Positions 43,540-54,466 of a stretch of DNA of 64,000 nt are shown here, in pieces. The first letter of the stretch is position 1, and each line of letters begins with the position of its first letter. The stretch spans positions 43,115-107,114 of the forward strand of contig CAXIPT010000054.1 of NCBI GenBank assembly GCA_964030475.1. The letters run 5' to 3'. The notes under the pieces are model-generated. The model saw only the letters and a program-made list of their open reading frames with translations, made no database searches and was not told where the DNA came from. The DNA comes from Tethya wilhelma (taxonomy: Eukaryota > Porifera > Demospongiae > Tethyida > Tethyidae). The position numbers and the translations under genes are program-made.

Positions 43540-44575
43540 GGCTACGTGATAATAAAAATTTATAGTATACAGTGAAATGTGTACAAAAAACTATGAACAC
43601 GAAAAGCTACAGTAACACAAACACTACTAGAAACACACTAAGGCACAGCAAAGGTACAGTTACACAAACACTACTAGAAACACACTAAGGCACAGCAAAG
43701 GTACAGTTACACACTGTCAAATAGAACTAAGACTGAAATACACTCGGAAACACAGACACAAAATTCCACGAAAATTATTGCTACCCTACTAAGCTAAAAA
43801 CAACAAAAAGTTAGCTACTTCAACTTATCTCTTGTGCCAGTAGATGAGTGCTGGAACTTGAGACAAGACTCTGCTCGCAGAAATCCGAACACCTGAGGAA
43901 CGACTCAGAAGATCATAGAAGACTAGACACTTTGGAACATCAAGAAAAGTCACCAAAAGTTAAACTGCTTGAAACCGGTCATCGAACTGGTTAATATCTG
44001 GCCAGAACTGGTTGCTGGAAGTCTATTACTCAAATGCGCATGCGCTACAAGCATCCATGTGGCCAGGCACAAGCTTATGTCTTTGACGACCTTTACCACA
44101 TCTACCACGTGGGTTGTAACAGTACAGAAATTTATACTGTATTCTTCTTCGAGCTTCATAGCCTTCCAATTCTTTGCTCTTTCGAGTTATGTAGCAAGCA
44201 AGTATCAAGGAATATACTACCTAGAATAAACAATAGTATCCTGTGTTGAAAACGGTGACAAGTCATTTCGTTTTTCTTGAAATCGTTTTCAAGTAAGTCA
44301 GTTAGGAAGTAAGTACGTACGTACGTACGTTAGAAGAACAAAATTGCACCAGTATGGCTTCTAACCAAGCGATTTCTAGAAGTGCCCAGGAGACTGTTTC
44401 TGAGTTCTACTCTTGTATACAGTTTGAAATCTACCTGGAAGAGTCTCAAAAGAAGGTTTGAAGGCTTAATTTTCTTTTCTTGGAAATTTATAAGTATGAA
44501 TATTTTGTATTGTGCATACGGGACATTCGGCCCATTCCTACTATACGTACTACCGTACGTATGATATTTTAGGTT
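43540..44575 (-). mobile_element. Helitron P2, leader and 5' terminus
   Basis: Non-coding leader of P2 in inverse orientation to P1. It contains the two tandem leader units (43610-43720), a CGCATGCGC box near 44036, a run of ACGTACGTACGTACGT near 44316, and the palindromic tip ACGTAC-TACC-GTACGT at 44545-44575. Confidence 0.8.
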
Positions 44576-45078
44576 AGAGATTTTTGAGTGGGCGGGGATC
44601 AACAATAATACTCATAGGCTCATAGAAACTCTTGATACTATCTCAAAGTCGGGAAGATTTGGTCTCAAAATGACTGATTATTGCTCAAAAGGGTCAAAGG
44701 TCAAATTTAGTTGCTCTCTAAAATGGATTTTTCTGCCATTGCCACTCACTCACAGGGAACAACAACCAGGCGACTTGAAAGACAACAGATGAACAAAAAA
44801 AAATGTACGTTGAAAAAAAGCAAAAAACTGCTAATCAAGTCAGTAGAAGGCTTTTGGTACTATGTATACACTTTTGACAACCACATTCTCTCACAAAATT
44901 TACAACAGGTATACAGGAAAACTGCTCCCACCCAGTCAAAAACCCAGCATGATATTCAAGACACACAAACACCCTACAACCTCACTGCCTCTCTCTCCTC
45001 TCCACCATGGAAGAAAAATGCATGGACTTTATACAGCCCTGTCATGCCGCGTGAAATACACTACATGCTACAACAAAG
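44576..45078. other. No recognisable gene
   Basis: Open frames at 44711-45127 and 44862-45149 run into the B4 terminus and show no family features. GC content is slightly higher than around it. Confidence 0.4.
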
Positions 45079-45117
45079 TTTTACTACATCTGGTCGGTTT
45101 TCCAACATTTGGTCACA
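45079..45117 (+). repeat. Element B right terminus (B4)
   Basis: TTTTACTACATCTGGTCGG followed by TTTTCCAACATTTGGTCACA: the terminal inverted repeat of element B only. Confidence 0.75.
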
Positions 45118-45357
45118 CAAACTGTAGATCAGGAAACTTCCTTCATTGAAATTTCTTTGTCACTAACACAATGACAAAAGTTCTTCATCTATAAGACAAA
45201 ATTTCTCCACCTATACAGGATGTATATATAACAAATAAAAAAAACATTGGAAATGTAATGAGACACAGGAATGGTTAAATCGTATGAAAAGAACGCAAAC
45301 AAGATGGAATGGCTGTTAGAGTGTGTGCAGAATTATTCTTGTATGGGCTGCATTTAA

Positions 45358-46028
45358 CACTTAGCGGACGGGTTAAATTAATGATCTTCGAACCCAAATA
45401 CAAAATTTATACGCGCGTGCAAGCTTAAGTGCAACTTCAGCACATTTTTTTGGCAGGAAGCTTGCATCTGTGAACTTTGAACTAGCTGTGAAGACAGGTA
45501 AGGTATTGCCCTACTTAGATATGAGCTACTAACATAAACCTTGAAATGGGCTTGGCGCTATAGGCTCACAAAGCAACAAAGGTAACGATCATGACCATCG
45601 CTTTAGTAGCTTTTCTTCTCCACAGAGTCCTACAGAGAACAAGGTTAGTACTTTATATATTACTGCAGGGATAGCTAGGCTATAAGGCTATACCATCGCT
45701 TTTGGGATTTAGTTAGGCTAGCTAGTTTTTCATTAAAAAGTCTGCCATGGTCGCGTTAGTTGCAATCGCGATTTTCGGTTTTAGTTTCTCATTTTCTCAA
45801 TGGTCTTAGCTAGTAGAGGCTTAGTACCTGCTATATTAGTGCAGCAATAACTAGACTATACGACCATAGCATCGCTTTTGTAACTCTGTTCAACTAGCTG
45901 ACAAAAAAGCCTAAGACGTTAAGCTTTGTATTATAATTATACGCGTCACGGAAACGTGACAATCGTCTTCCGGAAGTGGTACGTACTAATAATTATGTCA
46001 CGGATTCGTGACAATCGACCTCTAAGTG
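45358..46028 (+). mobile_element. TTAA element H1 (piggyBac-like MITE)
   Basis: 671 bp flanked by TTAA (45354-45357 and 46029-46032), termini CACTTAGCGGACG and CCTCTAAGTG. The empty site GATTGTTAAATGCAGCCC occurs in the D copy near 57980, confirming TTAA duplication. The interior is related to E (CTTTGAACTAGCTGTGAAGAC, CGATCATGACCATCG) and holds two similar blocks starting TTAGTACTTTATATATTACT and TTAGTACCTGCTATATTAGT. Non-coding. Confidence 0.85.
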
Positions 46029-46868
46029 TTAACAATCTCCTTATTGAGTCTCTTATTTTGCCCACAGGAAGAATTCCTTACACACTCTAACAGCCATTCC
46101 AGTCTTGTTTCTGTTCTTTTTACAATTTAGCCGTTCCTGTGTCTCATTACATTTCCAATGTTTTTGTAGTTGTTTGTTCTCATTTTTCCATAATTACATT
46201 GTAGCTAGCTACTGAGCTAGTAGTCTGGCAAGCCAGACTCACTGAGCCAGCGGCGGGCTGCTGAGCTGGTACTTGAAGTCACAAGTTGTGTAGCCTGCTT
46301 GATACTCACATCTCAGTCATTTGGAAGCAGGAGCTGTATCATAAGATTTACTTGTCGTTCTATATGTAATGATAATCAAAGCCCTGATTCACCTCTTAAA
46401 AAGAGCAACCAGGTATCACAAAATAGTTCCAGGCAACTGCAGTGCATTTAATTCCAAATAACGCACACTTTTGTGTGTGGAGTCAATTCGAATTTTCTAA
46501 AAGCTAATAAATTATGCATGAGTGTAGAAATTAATGGCGGCCATATGGAGGAGGCGCTAAAACCTGATGGCAAAAGCGACTGTACCGGAAGAAACCAAGT
46601 TCGTTCGTTCAAGAATCAGCTTCTAAAAGTGAATAGTCTGATAGAAAAAGAAGAAAAAGAAGACTAAGAAGATGGAGGTTTGGCATGTTTGTGTTTGTTA
46701 CTTTAGTGATGTTTTTAGGCCATGTTTTTTGGCGAATTAGAGAAGGAAAGAGCTAAATAGTAGCTTTAGAAGCCTTTTAGTGCTAAGCACTTAGTTTTTG
46801 CAGAGTAATTTGCATGAATATTTGTATTGCGCTAATGGGCCATCCATACCATTCCTGTGTACACAGTA

Positions 46869-47990
46869 GAGTAAGCGATCAATGCTCAGACACCATCAAT
46901 TATCGGATGCTATTCTGACTTACCTGTGGGCATTGTTGCTTTGAGACTATTACTATTAGACTGTTCGTGAAAATCTACTCCAGGTTGTGCAAACATCCAG
47001 CCCCACCCCCTTTCTGTAACGCTTTCTGGCACGATTAAAGGGTGTGTCCGAAATAATCAATAGCCTGCCCAAAAAATCACATCACGGACGGCAGCTCAAA
47101 ACAACTTAGAAACCTGTGGTAGAGCTACCCAATCTGGAGATCAGAAAGTTCACTTCTCTTACTGTTAATATTCCAAGAGAGGAGCTGATTGCAGGTAGCA
47201 GTGTCTCAAACAAAGCCGTCATATCATTGAGGTCCAGCAATCCAATATAAAATGGCCAATTTCACTGTTTTACTGAATTTTAGCAATTGCTGTGAAAGTA
47301 AGCGATACTTAATAGTATAGACATACAAAGAAGCTTATCAATAGCTTCTATATGTAATTTCAACTTGTTTTAGCAGATACTATGCCAGTTGTCCATTTAT
47401 TTCTAAATAGCATCCATATAGATTTTTCTAATAGCCTTGTAGGGTGCAATCTTGTGAAACAATTAACATTTGTCAGAATATTATATACAGCAATTTCAAA
47501 TTACACACAGAAGTTTACAATAAATTTCTTTCAATGATTATGCACTCAAACTTGCTTGCTTACACATCTAAGTGTTTAAAACCAGTAAAAACGCTAACAA
47601 TTAATGTTTGACAATCAATTGTTCGAACTCAATGATATGACGGTTTCGTTTAAGACACTGCTACCTGCAATCAGCTCCTCTCTTGGAATACTAATAGCAA
47701 GAGAACTGAACTTTCTGATCTCCAGATTGAGTAGCTCTACCACAAGTTTACAGGTTGTTTTGAGCTGCCGTCCGTGATTTGATTTTTTGGGCCGACTATT
47801 CATTATTTCGGACACACCCTTTAATTGTGCCGGAAAGCATTACAGAAAGGGGGTGGGGCTGGATGTTTGCACAACCTGGAGTAGATTTTCACGAGTAGTC
47901 TAATGGTAATAGTCTCAAAGCAGTAACGCTCACAGGTATATCAGAATAGCGTCCAATAATTGATGGTGTCCGATCATTGATCGCTTACTC
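46869..47990. mobile_element. Foldback element O with 363-bp arms
   Basis: 1,122 bp. Arms 46869-47231 and 47628-47990 are inverted copies of equal length (363 bp) with scattered substitutions, beginning GAGTAAGCGATCAATG. The 396-base spacer is AT-rich and non-coding. TA flanks both ends (46867-46868 and 47991-47992) and is one copy of TA in the undisturbed C tip, so TA was duplicated on insertion. Confidence 0.9.
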
Positions 47991-48007
47991 TACTACCGTA
48001 CTGGGAA

Positions 48008-48411
48008 TGTATACAAACACTGATCTTTGTACTGTTGTAATTGGTCACCCCCAACCGAGGTGACAAATCTGACGGTAAAATCTAGTCACCCGGGTGCCAA
48101 TTTTACCATTAATTTGGTAACCTGGGTGACTGATATACATGGGAAATCACGCACCCTTTCGTAAAAATGGTCATCCCTTTCACGACTTGGATGGAAAAGC
48201 AAATGCGCTCTTAGAAAGAGTATACCTAGACATTTAGTGATTCTTGCTACTCCCTATACAGGCCTAGAATCCTAGATCTATGTCAATTTAGCTGTGTTTG
48301 TACTTGTACATAGCCTCCTTACTTTCAGCTGTGTTGCATGCACATGATATGATGTGCCTAGCACCTGAGCATTTTGCTGATCAACAGTCTAATCTCAGAT
48401 CATGCTAACCG
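48008..48411. other. No gene; small hairpin
   Basis: Non-coding. GTCACCCGGGTGCCAA and TTGGTAACCTGGGTGAC at about 48091-48132 form an imperfect hairpin. Confidence 0.5.
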
Positions 48412-49005
48412 GCCGAATTTTGGAAAACCGACCAGATGTAGTAATATGCGAATTTTGAGTTAGCACTTGCATTGTAATCTATGTCATTGCAGCTAGCTAT
48501 TTTTCAAATTTGAAGCGGCTAGGCGCTATAGTTTTGGAGATATGAGCTCAAATATACCGACCGTTCATTCCAATTTTACTCACTAAAATTGTGAGTGAAT
48601 ACGTTGCTAAGCGCGAGTACACAAACTCCGTATACTATCTGTGTTACAAACAATTTGTTTGTGGTACAATTTTAGTGTAGTATCAGAAAATGCATGAAGT
48701 TAGTTGAAGCGCTAGTTAAAACTTACTTTATGAGCTTTTTTTTAAAGACACAGAAGACCTGGGAGCCTTCCACCAAGGAGGTAAGTAAGTCTACTAAGAA
48801 AAATAATGTAGCAGGTGGGCTGTAACTAGAGTAACTAAGCTATAAATGGTGCAGAAATAAGCGCCCAATATTAATGCATGCATCTATAGTTATTCTAACT
48901 GTAGGAAACAGTTTAGCTAATACTTATTGCCCACAATAAGAAGTGCTTAGCTTATTTCCCACACAAATTTCATTGCAAATTTATTAAACACAATTTACAA
49001 TACAT
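48412..49005 (+). mobile_element. TIR element B3, truncated
   Basis: Left part of element B: GGCCGAATTTTGGAAAACCG, GAGTTAGCACTTGCATTG, then GGAGGTAAGTAAGTCTACTA near 48777 (the conserved splice-donor-like site). It stops at the N at 49006. Confidence 0.8.
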
Positions 49006-49006
49006 N

Positions 49007-49067
49007 TGTATTGCGCTAATGGGCCATCCGTGCCATTCCTGTGTACCCAGTACTACCGTACTGGGAA
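49007..49067 (-). repeat. Repeat C tip (copy 9)
   Basis: Only the outer 60 bp of C: GCGCTAATGGGCCATCCG through CCCAGTACTACCGTACTGGGAA-type tip. Confidence 0.8.
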
Positions 49068-49154
49068 TATAATAAAATTTAATTGTGTGTCTGTGAAAGC
49101 TATACTAAAGCTATAGACTACTAAAGACTCCTACAACACTATATTATATTATAG

Positions 49155-49767
49155 GTGGCGGATTGTTATCCATGGATGTATAGATGGCTTCAGCAGGCGT
49201 ATTGTTTATTTAAAAGCCACAGATAATAATCTTGCTGAAACAGTTCTTAATCTTTTTGTTGAAGCTGTTGATCGGTTAGGACTACCAACTCGTGTTCGAG
49301 CAGACAGAGGTGGTGAAAATGTTTCCGTGGCTCGCTTTATGTTGCAACATCCGTTGAGAGGTCCAGGACGTGGTTCCTTTATTACTGGAAGGTCTGTCCA
49401 TAATCAAAGGATAGAACGTTTATGGCATGACCTGTTCCAATCCTGTTTAGTGCTCTTCTACCAAATTTTTTATAAAATGGAAGATCTGAAAATGCTCGAG
49501 GTTGATAATGAAATTCATTTGTTTTGTTTGCATTATGTGTTTCTGCCAAGAATTAACTATGCAATTTCCCAGTTCTTGGAAGCATGGAATCATCATCCTC
49601 TTTCTAGTATGAGAAACTTATCACCAGTCCAGCTTTGGATAGCTGGGCTATCTCGGAGTGTAACTGACAACGAAATTAATGAGGTGAGATATGTTACTTC
49701 TTTCACTGGTGAGAGTTTGGGGGAGAAGGAGAATGAGAAGATGCACTGTGGTCACTTGGCTAATTAA
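49155..49767 (+). CDS. IntCore-type DDE integrase domain, terminal exon
   Basis: Integrase-core protein of the family widespread in sponges, cnidarians and fishes, presumably transposon-derived; it belongs to the RNase H-fold DDE enzymes. The exon follows TATTATAG and is open from 49156. [20 protein letters not shown] has the first Asp, [17 protein letters not shown] the second, [20 protein letters not shown] the Glu. Then [17 protein letters not shown] and [12 protein letters not shown] close the domain; the stop is at 49765. All three catalytic residues are present and no break is seen in the exon. Upstream exons are not found: C and B sequence with an assembly join begins 90 bp before. Its stop lies 76 bp from the stop of the convergent gene. 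Confidence 0.8.
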
Positions 49768-49843
49768 ATAAAATGAAACAGAACACATGAAATAAAATTC
49801 CAAGCCATAAAAAAAAAACAACTAAAAAATTAAATAAAAAGAT

Positions 49844-50913
49844 TCAACTAACGGATGACTCAATGACAATACGGGGCTCCTGTTTAGACTGATCCACTTG
49901 GGTATTTGTTTGTCTATTTTAAAGCATCGTACATAATATTATAGTACAACATTTTGCATATTTATACATACATAAACTAGTATATACCTTTGTCTGCAAA
50001 CAACAAGATGCTCTCTCAAAGCATTTACATGAACCATTTTGTCACACATAAGACATTTTTCTTTTGGCGGTTCAATTACACTCTGCAATATAATTTTCTA
50101 AAAGGTTACTAACTATAGTACTTGAATTATTAGGCGACAACATACCGACTCTTTCAGTCGTTCCAAAGACAAATCTTGTTGCAATGGACGAATGTAGATT
50201 TTAGCATGATGTACTACTGCTCTGAGGTATGATACGGAATAACCCGACTCAGGAGATGCTATAACATCAAGTTGCTTCCCTCCCTCAGGAACTCGCAATA
50301 GCTCAAAACCTCCACAGCCGGACAACTTTGGAAACTGAAATGTTAGTTCCTGATATATATTCTGAGAGTCACCATAAGCACTTAGTGATATGCGCTTTTC
50401 ACCCAGACCAGCAATCTGCAGCTCTGCTCTTTCATTACCATCAGGAACAGCATCTTGGTTTACACTGGCAAGTGTGTGAGTCCAAGTTGGTATTTTTTCT
50501 TCTTTTTGCCTTGAGTAAATAATGCTGTATTTTTTCTCTTCTTTTTACCTCCAGAACTTGCTGGGTTCCAATTGAACAAAGACGAGAGAGTGGATTGCCT
50601 CTGGCTGACAAGTGAGCTAGCAGAGGCTCCAACAGATTGATTGGATTGGCCAGCTGAGGCTAAAGATGGCATTTGCTGTTGTGAAGGCTCTAAATGTGGT
50701 GAAACATGTAATTAATTAATATATGTGAACTTGTATAAATATCGTAAATAAATTATCCAGGGGAAGTCCCTATTCACATTCACCTAGACTGTGAAGACAT
50801 GGGTCCCCAAAAACTATTATTATACCTTCTCTTCTCTCCAGTCGACTAACAGCAGCTTGGATATGTTGATGTAGCTGGTTAGTCGCCGTTACTAGATTTC
50901 TGAGGTCACTCAT
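49844..50913 (-). CDS. Five-exon gene with GGFELLR domain and C2H2 finger
   Basis: I recognise the domain from TE-linked proteins of sponges, cnidarians and fishes (some annotated as G2/M-phase-specific E3 ligase-like), not a named function. My model on the minus strand has five exons: 50913-50826, 50689 to about 50571, about 50523-50146, 50082-49988 and 49913-49844. All borders are GT..AG and phases agree. The second intron is only 47 bases, within an A/G-rich stretch; without it the frame breaks. Product about 250 residues: a short helical start, a Ser/Gln-rich part, IPTWTHTLAS, GLGEKRISL, then CGGFELLRVPEGGKQLDVI and YIRPLQQDLSL. A zinc finger CLMCDKMVHVNALREHLVVC and a short tail RIVIESSVS end it. 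It appears intact. Confidence 0.65.
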
Positions 50914-50974
50914 GGCATGGCTGAAAACTAGAGACCAAGTCGTCCACTTGCTAACTCATAATGCGCATGCGCAA

Positions 50975-51310
50975 ACAATTTTACTCGTTAGATAATTGTC
51001 TCACGTGACTTAGCGCTGGCGCCTCTATTAGTTGCCCCCGGCACCATTACATGAGTTGTCCCGGCTCCATCAACTCGTGCTCGTAGATCTTCTAGGAGCC
51101 GGCGGCGTGAATACTCAGCTCCTCGCCACCTCTGAAGGAACCCCCCTCCCGACCTTCGGGTCAGTCAACTTGCAATGGAGCCGGCGCCGATTGCAGGACC
51201 GTGATTCCACCTGTTATATACTGGCGCCGCCGATTGCACGCATTGACCCGGCACCTCAAGACAAGGGGTGGCGCCTTCCGTTTGAAGACTCCGCTTCCAA
51301 ATGATGTACT
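50975..51310. other. GC-rich segment upstream of the five-exon gene
   Basis: Strikingly GC-rich relative to its surroundings, with repeated GGCGCC sites and a repeated GGCGCC(G)CCGATTGCA-like phrase (near 51183 and 51225). A 90-codon frame at 51032-51304 (+) has no family features. It lies just before the start of the minus-strand gene, so a promoter/CpG-rich region is possible; an unrelated repeat is the alternative. Confidence 0.35.
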
Positions 51311-51342
51311 GCGTCGCCGAATTTTGGCACGATTTACCTCTC

Positions 51343-51780
51343 ATAATTTTGAGGCTTATTTTAGTTCTTAGAACTTACTGTACCTAGAATCTATCTCTCT
51401 ACTAGCAAGCGCTTACCTCCTTGAGTCCATTAGCTGTCTTCTGGGTCTTCTTTCCTAGATACTCGCTTCTCACTAAGTAATTTTTAGTCCCCACGTGGCT
51501 GGCTGTGGTAATATTCAGCATGTACTGTACATGATCTAATTATGATACGGAGAGTATACGGACCGCCCATAGTTTACCTAACAACAACTTTACAACCGTT
51601 TTTCTAGGAAGCCACAAGTGGAGGCAGGGCTGTTGCAAGAGCTATATCTGGAAAACTACTATAGCTATGCTTACCAAATTTTTAAATTGCGCTTCCCAGG
51701 AAGGTCTAGATATACGTGGAATAGCTAACTCAAAATTCGCAGATTTTCCTAACGGGCAGGTTTTCCCTTGACAGGTCACA
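51343..51780 (-). mobile_element. TIR element A3, truncated
   Basis: Inverse copy of 2106-2550 of A1, including CTTACCTCCTTGAGTCCATT and the terminus TTTTCCCTTGACAGGTCACA at 51780. The other half is missing. The adjoining C' sequence TGGCCGCCATTA suggests insertion at a TA. Confidence 0.8.
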
Positions 51781-52019
51781 TGGCCGCCATTAGTTTCTAC
51801 ACTCATGCATAATTCATTAGCTTCTAGAAAATTCGAATTGACGACCCTTTCCACAAACAAAAGGTTGCGTTAATTGGAATTAAATGCACTGAAGTTGTCT
51901 GGAACTATTTTGTGATACCTGGTTGCTCTTCTTAAAAGATGAATCAGGACTTTGATTATCATAACATATAGAAAGGCAAGTAAATTTTACGATACTGCTC
52001 CTGCCTCCAAATGACTGAG
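51781..52019 (+). repeat. Repeat C' fragment (copy 10)
   Basis: C' body (ACACTCATGCATAATTCA, CGACCCTTTCCACA, TACCTGGTTGCTCTTC) from the end of A3 to the N at 52020. Confidence 0.75.
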
Positions 52020-52020
52020 N

Positions 52021-52417
52021 GATCGCGGCGAGATCGTGACCTTTGGTTTTAAACTCACGTTTTTTTCTTAGTGCTATGCAGGAGAAGCTTGACGCTAGCT
52101 ATAGAGGTGCAGGGAGGCTTAGGCTATTCCTGCATGCAAGCGCTTTTGCAGTGCTGCTCTTCAAGCTTGAAAAAAAGCCTAAAGTATGCAGGTCGTTTGG
52201 CAAACTTTGACCCCTTCCGTTTTTGCAAGCTTCTAAGTTAATAAGAGCAAACCTAGAACTAATTTGATATAGCCATAGCTTAGTACAAGCTCAACTAGCT
52301 ACAAAAGAGAGTGACTAAAGCTAAAGCAAAAACAAAAATGTACAAAAACCAAGGTTAATTAAATATTCATAAAATCCAATTAAATATGCATAATAAATTT
52401 AGGCCCTAAAGAGTTAA
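52021..52417 (+). mobile_element. TTAA element E2, truncated
   Basis: Right part of element E from the assembly join to GGCCCTAAAGAG + TTAA (52414-52417). Nearly identical to 53158-53553 of E3. Confidence 0.8.
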
Positions 52418-52977
52418 TGATCCTGAGCAGAGAACTGACTTGCCAACAGTGCAGTCATGCCTTTCAGACAGCTGAAATTCCGAACCCCCAAGGCTGAACG
52501 TGATTTATGTCCAATATTTTTGTGTCTTGTTAGCTAAAGATAACTTTTCTACTGAAGAACTGAACACAGAGAACGACAGGAGAGGACAGAACTTGGGACA
52601 CTGCATGCTGCAATAGATTCCAAATAACGTGCACTTTGATATGGAAAGGGTAGCTAGCTAATGAATAATGCATGATTTAGAAGTTAATGGCCGCCATATG
52701 GAGAAGGCGATTTTTGCCTTGTATCTAACGACTCAATGAGAGACAAAACAAACCGATGGCAAAAGCGACAGTGCCCAAAGAAACCAAGTTTATTTGTTCA
52801 AGAATCAGCTTCTAAAAGTGAATAGTCTCTGAAAAAAGTTGAGCCAAGATAGAAGAAGAATAAGAAGAAGATGGAGAAAATTGGAGGTTTGGCATATTTT
52901 AGTTTGGTACTTTAGCGATGGTCTTAGGCCATGTTTTAGGGCTCATTAGAAAGAGAATAAGCTAAATAGTAGCTTAA

Positions 52978-53553
52978 CTCTTTAGGACCAGTAGACGGAT
53001 TTATCTGCACGCGCGTATTCAACGATCGTTGAGCTATGAGCTTTAGACTTGCTGTGCAGTTAGGTTAGGAAGCGCTTTACTAAAATACCAAGTAAGAGTC
53101 AGGTCTGATTAGTGGGAGGGGAGATATAGGCTTTAGAGTTCAAAGGTCGCGATCGCGGCGAGATCGTGACCTTTGGTTTTAAACTCACGTTTTTTTCTTA
53201 GTGCTTTGCAGGAGAAGCTTGACGCTAGCTATGGAGGTGCAGGGAGGCTTAGGCTATACCTGCATACAAGCGCTTTTGCAGTGCTGCTCTTGAAGCTAGA
53301 AAAAAAGCCTAAAGTATGCAGGTCGTTTGGCGAACTTTGACCCCTTCCGTTTTTGCAAGCTTTAAAGTTAATAAAAGCCAACCTAGAACTAATTTGATAT
53401 AGCTATGGCTTAGTACAACCATAGCTAAGCTCAACTAGCTACAAAAGAGAGTAGCTAAGGCTAAAGCAAGAACAAAAATGTACAAAAACCTAGGTTAATT
53501 AAATATTCATAAAATCTAATTAAGTATGCATAATAAATTTAGGCCCTAAAGAG
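52978..53553 (+). mobile_element. TTAA element E3 (complete)
   Basis: 576 bp flanked by TTAA at 52974-52977 and 53554-53557; termini CTCTTTAGGACC and GGCCCTAAAGAG. It contains GGTCGCGATCGCGGCGAGAT and AGGCTTAGGCTATACCTG. Non-coding. C copy 14 (near 60735) shows the empty TTAA site. Confidence 0.85.
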
Positions 53554-53561
53554 TTAAAAAG

Positions 53562-53934
53562 CAGTGGCGTAGCCAGGGGGGTGCTAAAGGTGCATTTGCA
53601 CCCCCTTATTTTGTCTCGCGAAATTTACGCGTAGGTTATAAAATGCGCTATTTTTCAGCTTGTAATAATTTTTTGTGCACTTACTAACGTAAAGTAGTCA
53701 TCTTTGGCCAGAATTCAATCCAGAACAACTATTAGAAGCTTTCTTTTTGCTGCTACAAGGCTTTAGAGAGCGTTCGAGCTAGCAAGCGCGTGCTACTGCT
53801 CGATTTAATGAATGGGAGGGGCTAAAATTACCTAATTAAGTGGGTGTGGTTTCCGGTCGTGCAAAATTTCTGGCGCGCTTCGCGCGCACCATTTTTATTG
53901 CTCCCTCTTTTCTAAAATCCTGGCTACGCCCCTG
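53562..53934 (+). mobile_element. Short TIR element F2, 5-bp target duplication
   Basis: 373 bp with CAGTGGCGTAGCCAGG and CCTGGCTACGCCCCTG termini, flanked by AAAAG (53557-53561 and 53935-53939). Non-coding; the left end has a small palindrome GGTGCATTTGCACC. Confidence 0.85.
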
Positions 53935-54103
53935 AAAAGCCTTTTTGTGCCAAGCGCTCATTTTTTGCAGAGTTATTCGCATGAATATTTGTATTGCGCT
54001 AATATTAATAGGCCATCTGTGCCATTCCTATGTACCCAGTACTACCGTACTGGGAATAAAACAATTTAAGCCTTATATCACTTAATTTCAATATTGCAGT
54101 GAA

Positions 54104-54329
54104 ATCTATTGTCGAGGTTGATAAGTACCTACTTGAACTTTCTGGAGTCCAAGGTCAATACGTCCTCACTGAATGCTTTTCACAGGATCCATTGGAAAAT
54201 TTTTTTGGCCAGCTACGATCCAAGGGTGGATACTGTCAAAACCCAGCGGCACAAGTATGCTTAGATGCTACACAATCACTACGTGTTCAGGGCTCAGTTG
54301 CTTTGCGTACAGTTCGGGGAAACTACTAG
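54104..54329 (+). CDS. P-element/THAP9-like transposase, terminal exon
   Basis: C-terminal piece of a P-type transposase. After the acceptor AATATTGCAG the exon reads YVLTECFSQDPLENFFGQLR, the most conserved block of the P-element C-terminal domain, then SKGGYCQNPAAQVCLDA, and stops at 54327. No break is seen in the exon. Upstream exons are missing: the tip of repeat C ends 48 bp before. A converging gene tail lies 140-280 bp downstream. Confidence 0.7.
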
Positions 54330-54466
54330 AAAACGTTCATTGTTTAAAGATCGTGAGGTCATAGAGAGTACCCATTACCAAAACACAAGAGATAGAGTGT
54401 ACGATAAATAATTATTAATAAATTGAGAACATTAATGTTTTATATCACTGACATTCAATAATGAAA

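Larger units (their letters stand above)
45232..48007 (-). mobile_element. Repeat C, copy 8 (C'), carrying H1 and O
   Basis: A C' copy in reverse orientation, expanded by two insertions: H1 (45358-46028) within hairpin D, and O (46869-47990) within the palindromic tip. Removing both restores a contiguous D hairpin and the tip CCCAGTACTACCGTACTGGG-like sequence. Body sequence lies at 46175-46866. Confidence 0.85.
52418..54056 (-). mobile_element. Repeat C, copy 11, carrying E3 and F2
   Basis: Variant C body (GGCTGAACGTGATTTATG, CTTTCAGACAGCTGAAAT) shared with copy 14 at 60225-60861. It is interrupted by E3 (52978-53553) and F2 (53562-53934) and ends with the tip ACCGTACTGGGAA. Confidence 0.85.

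Noticed and set aside
37173..44575. One giant palindromic element
   Set aside because: Both inner ends sit at single-N joins, so the palindrome may be a product of contig ordering; reported as separate pieces.
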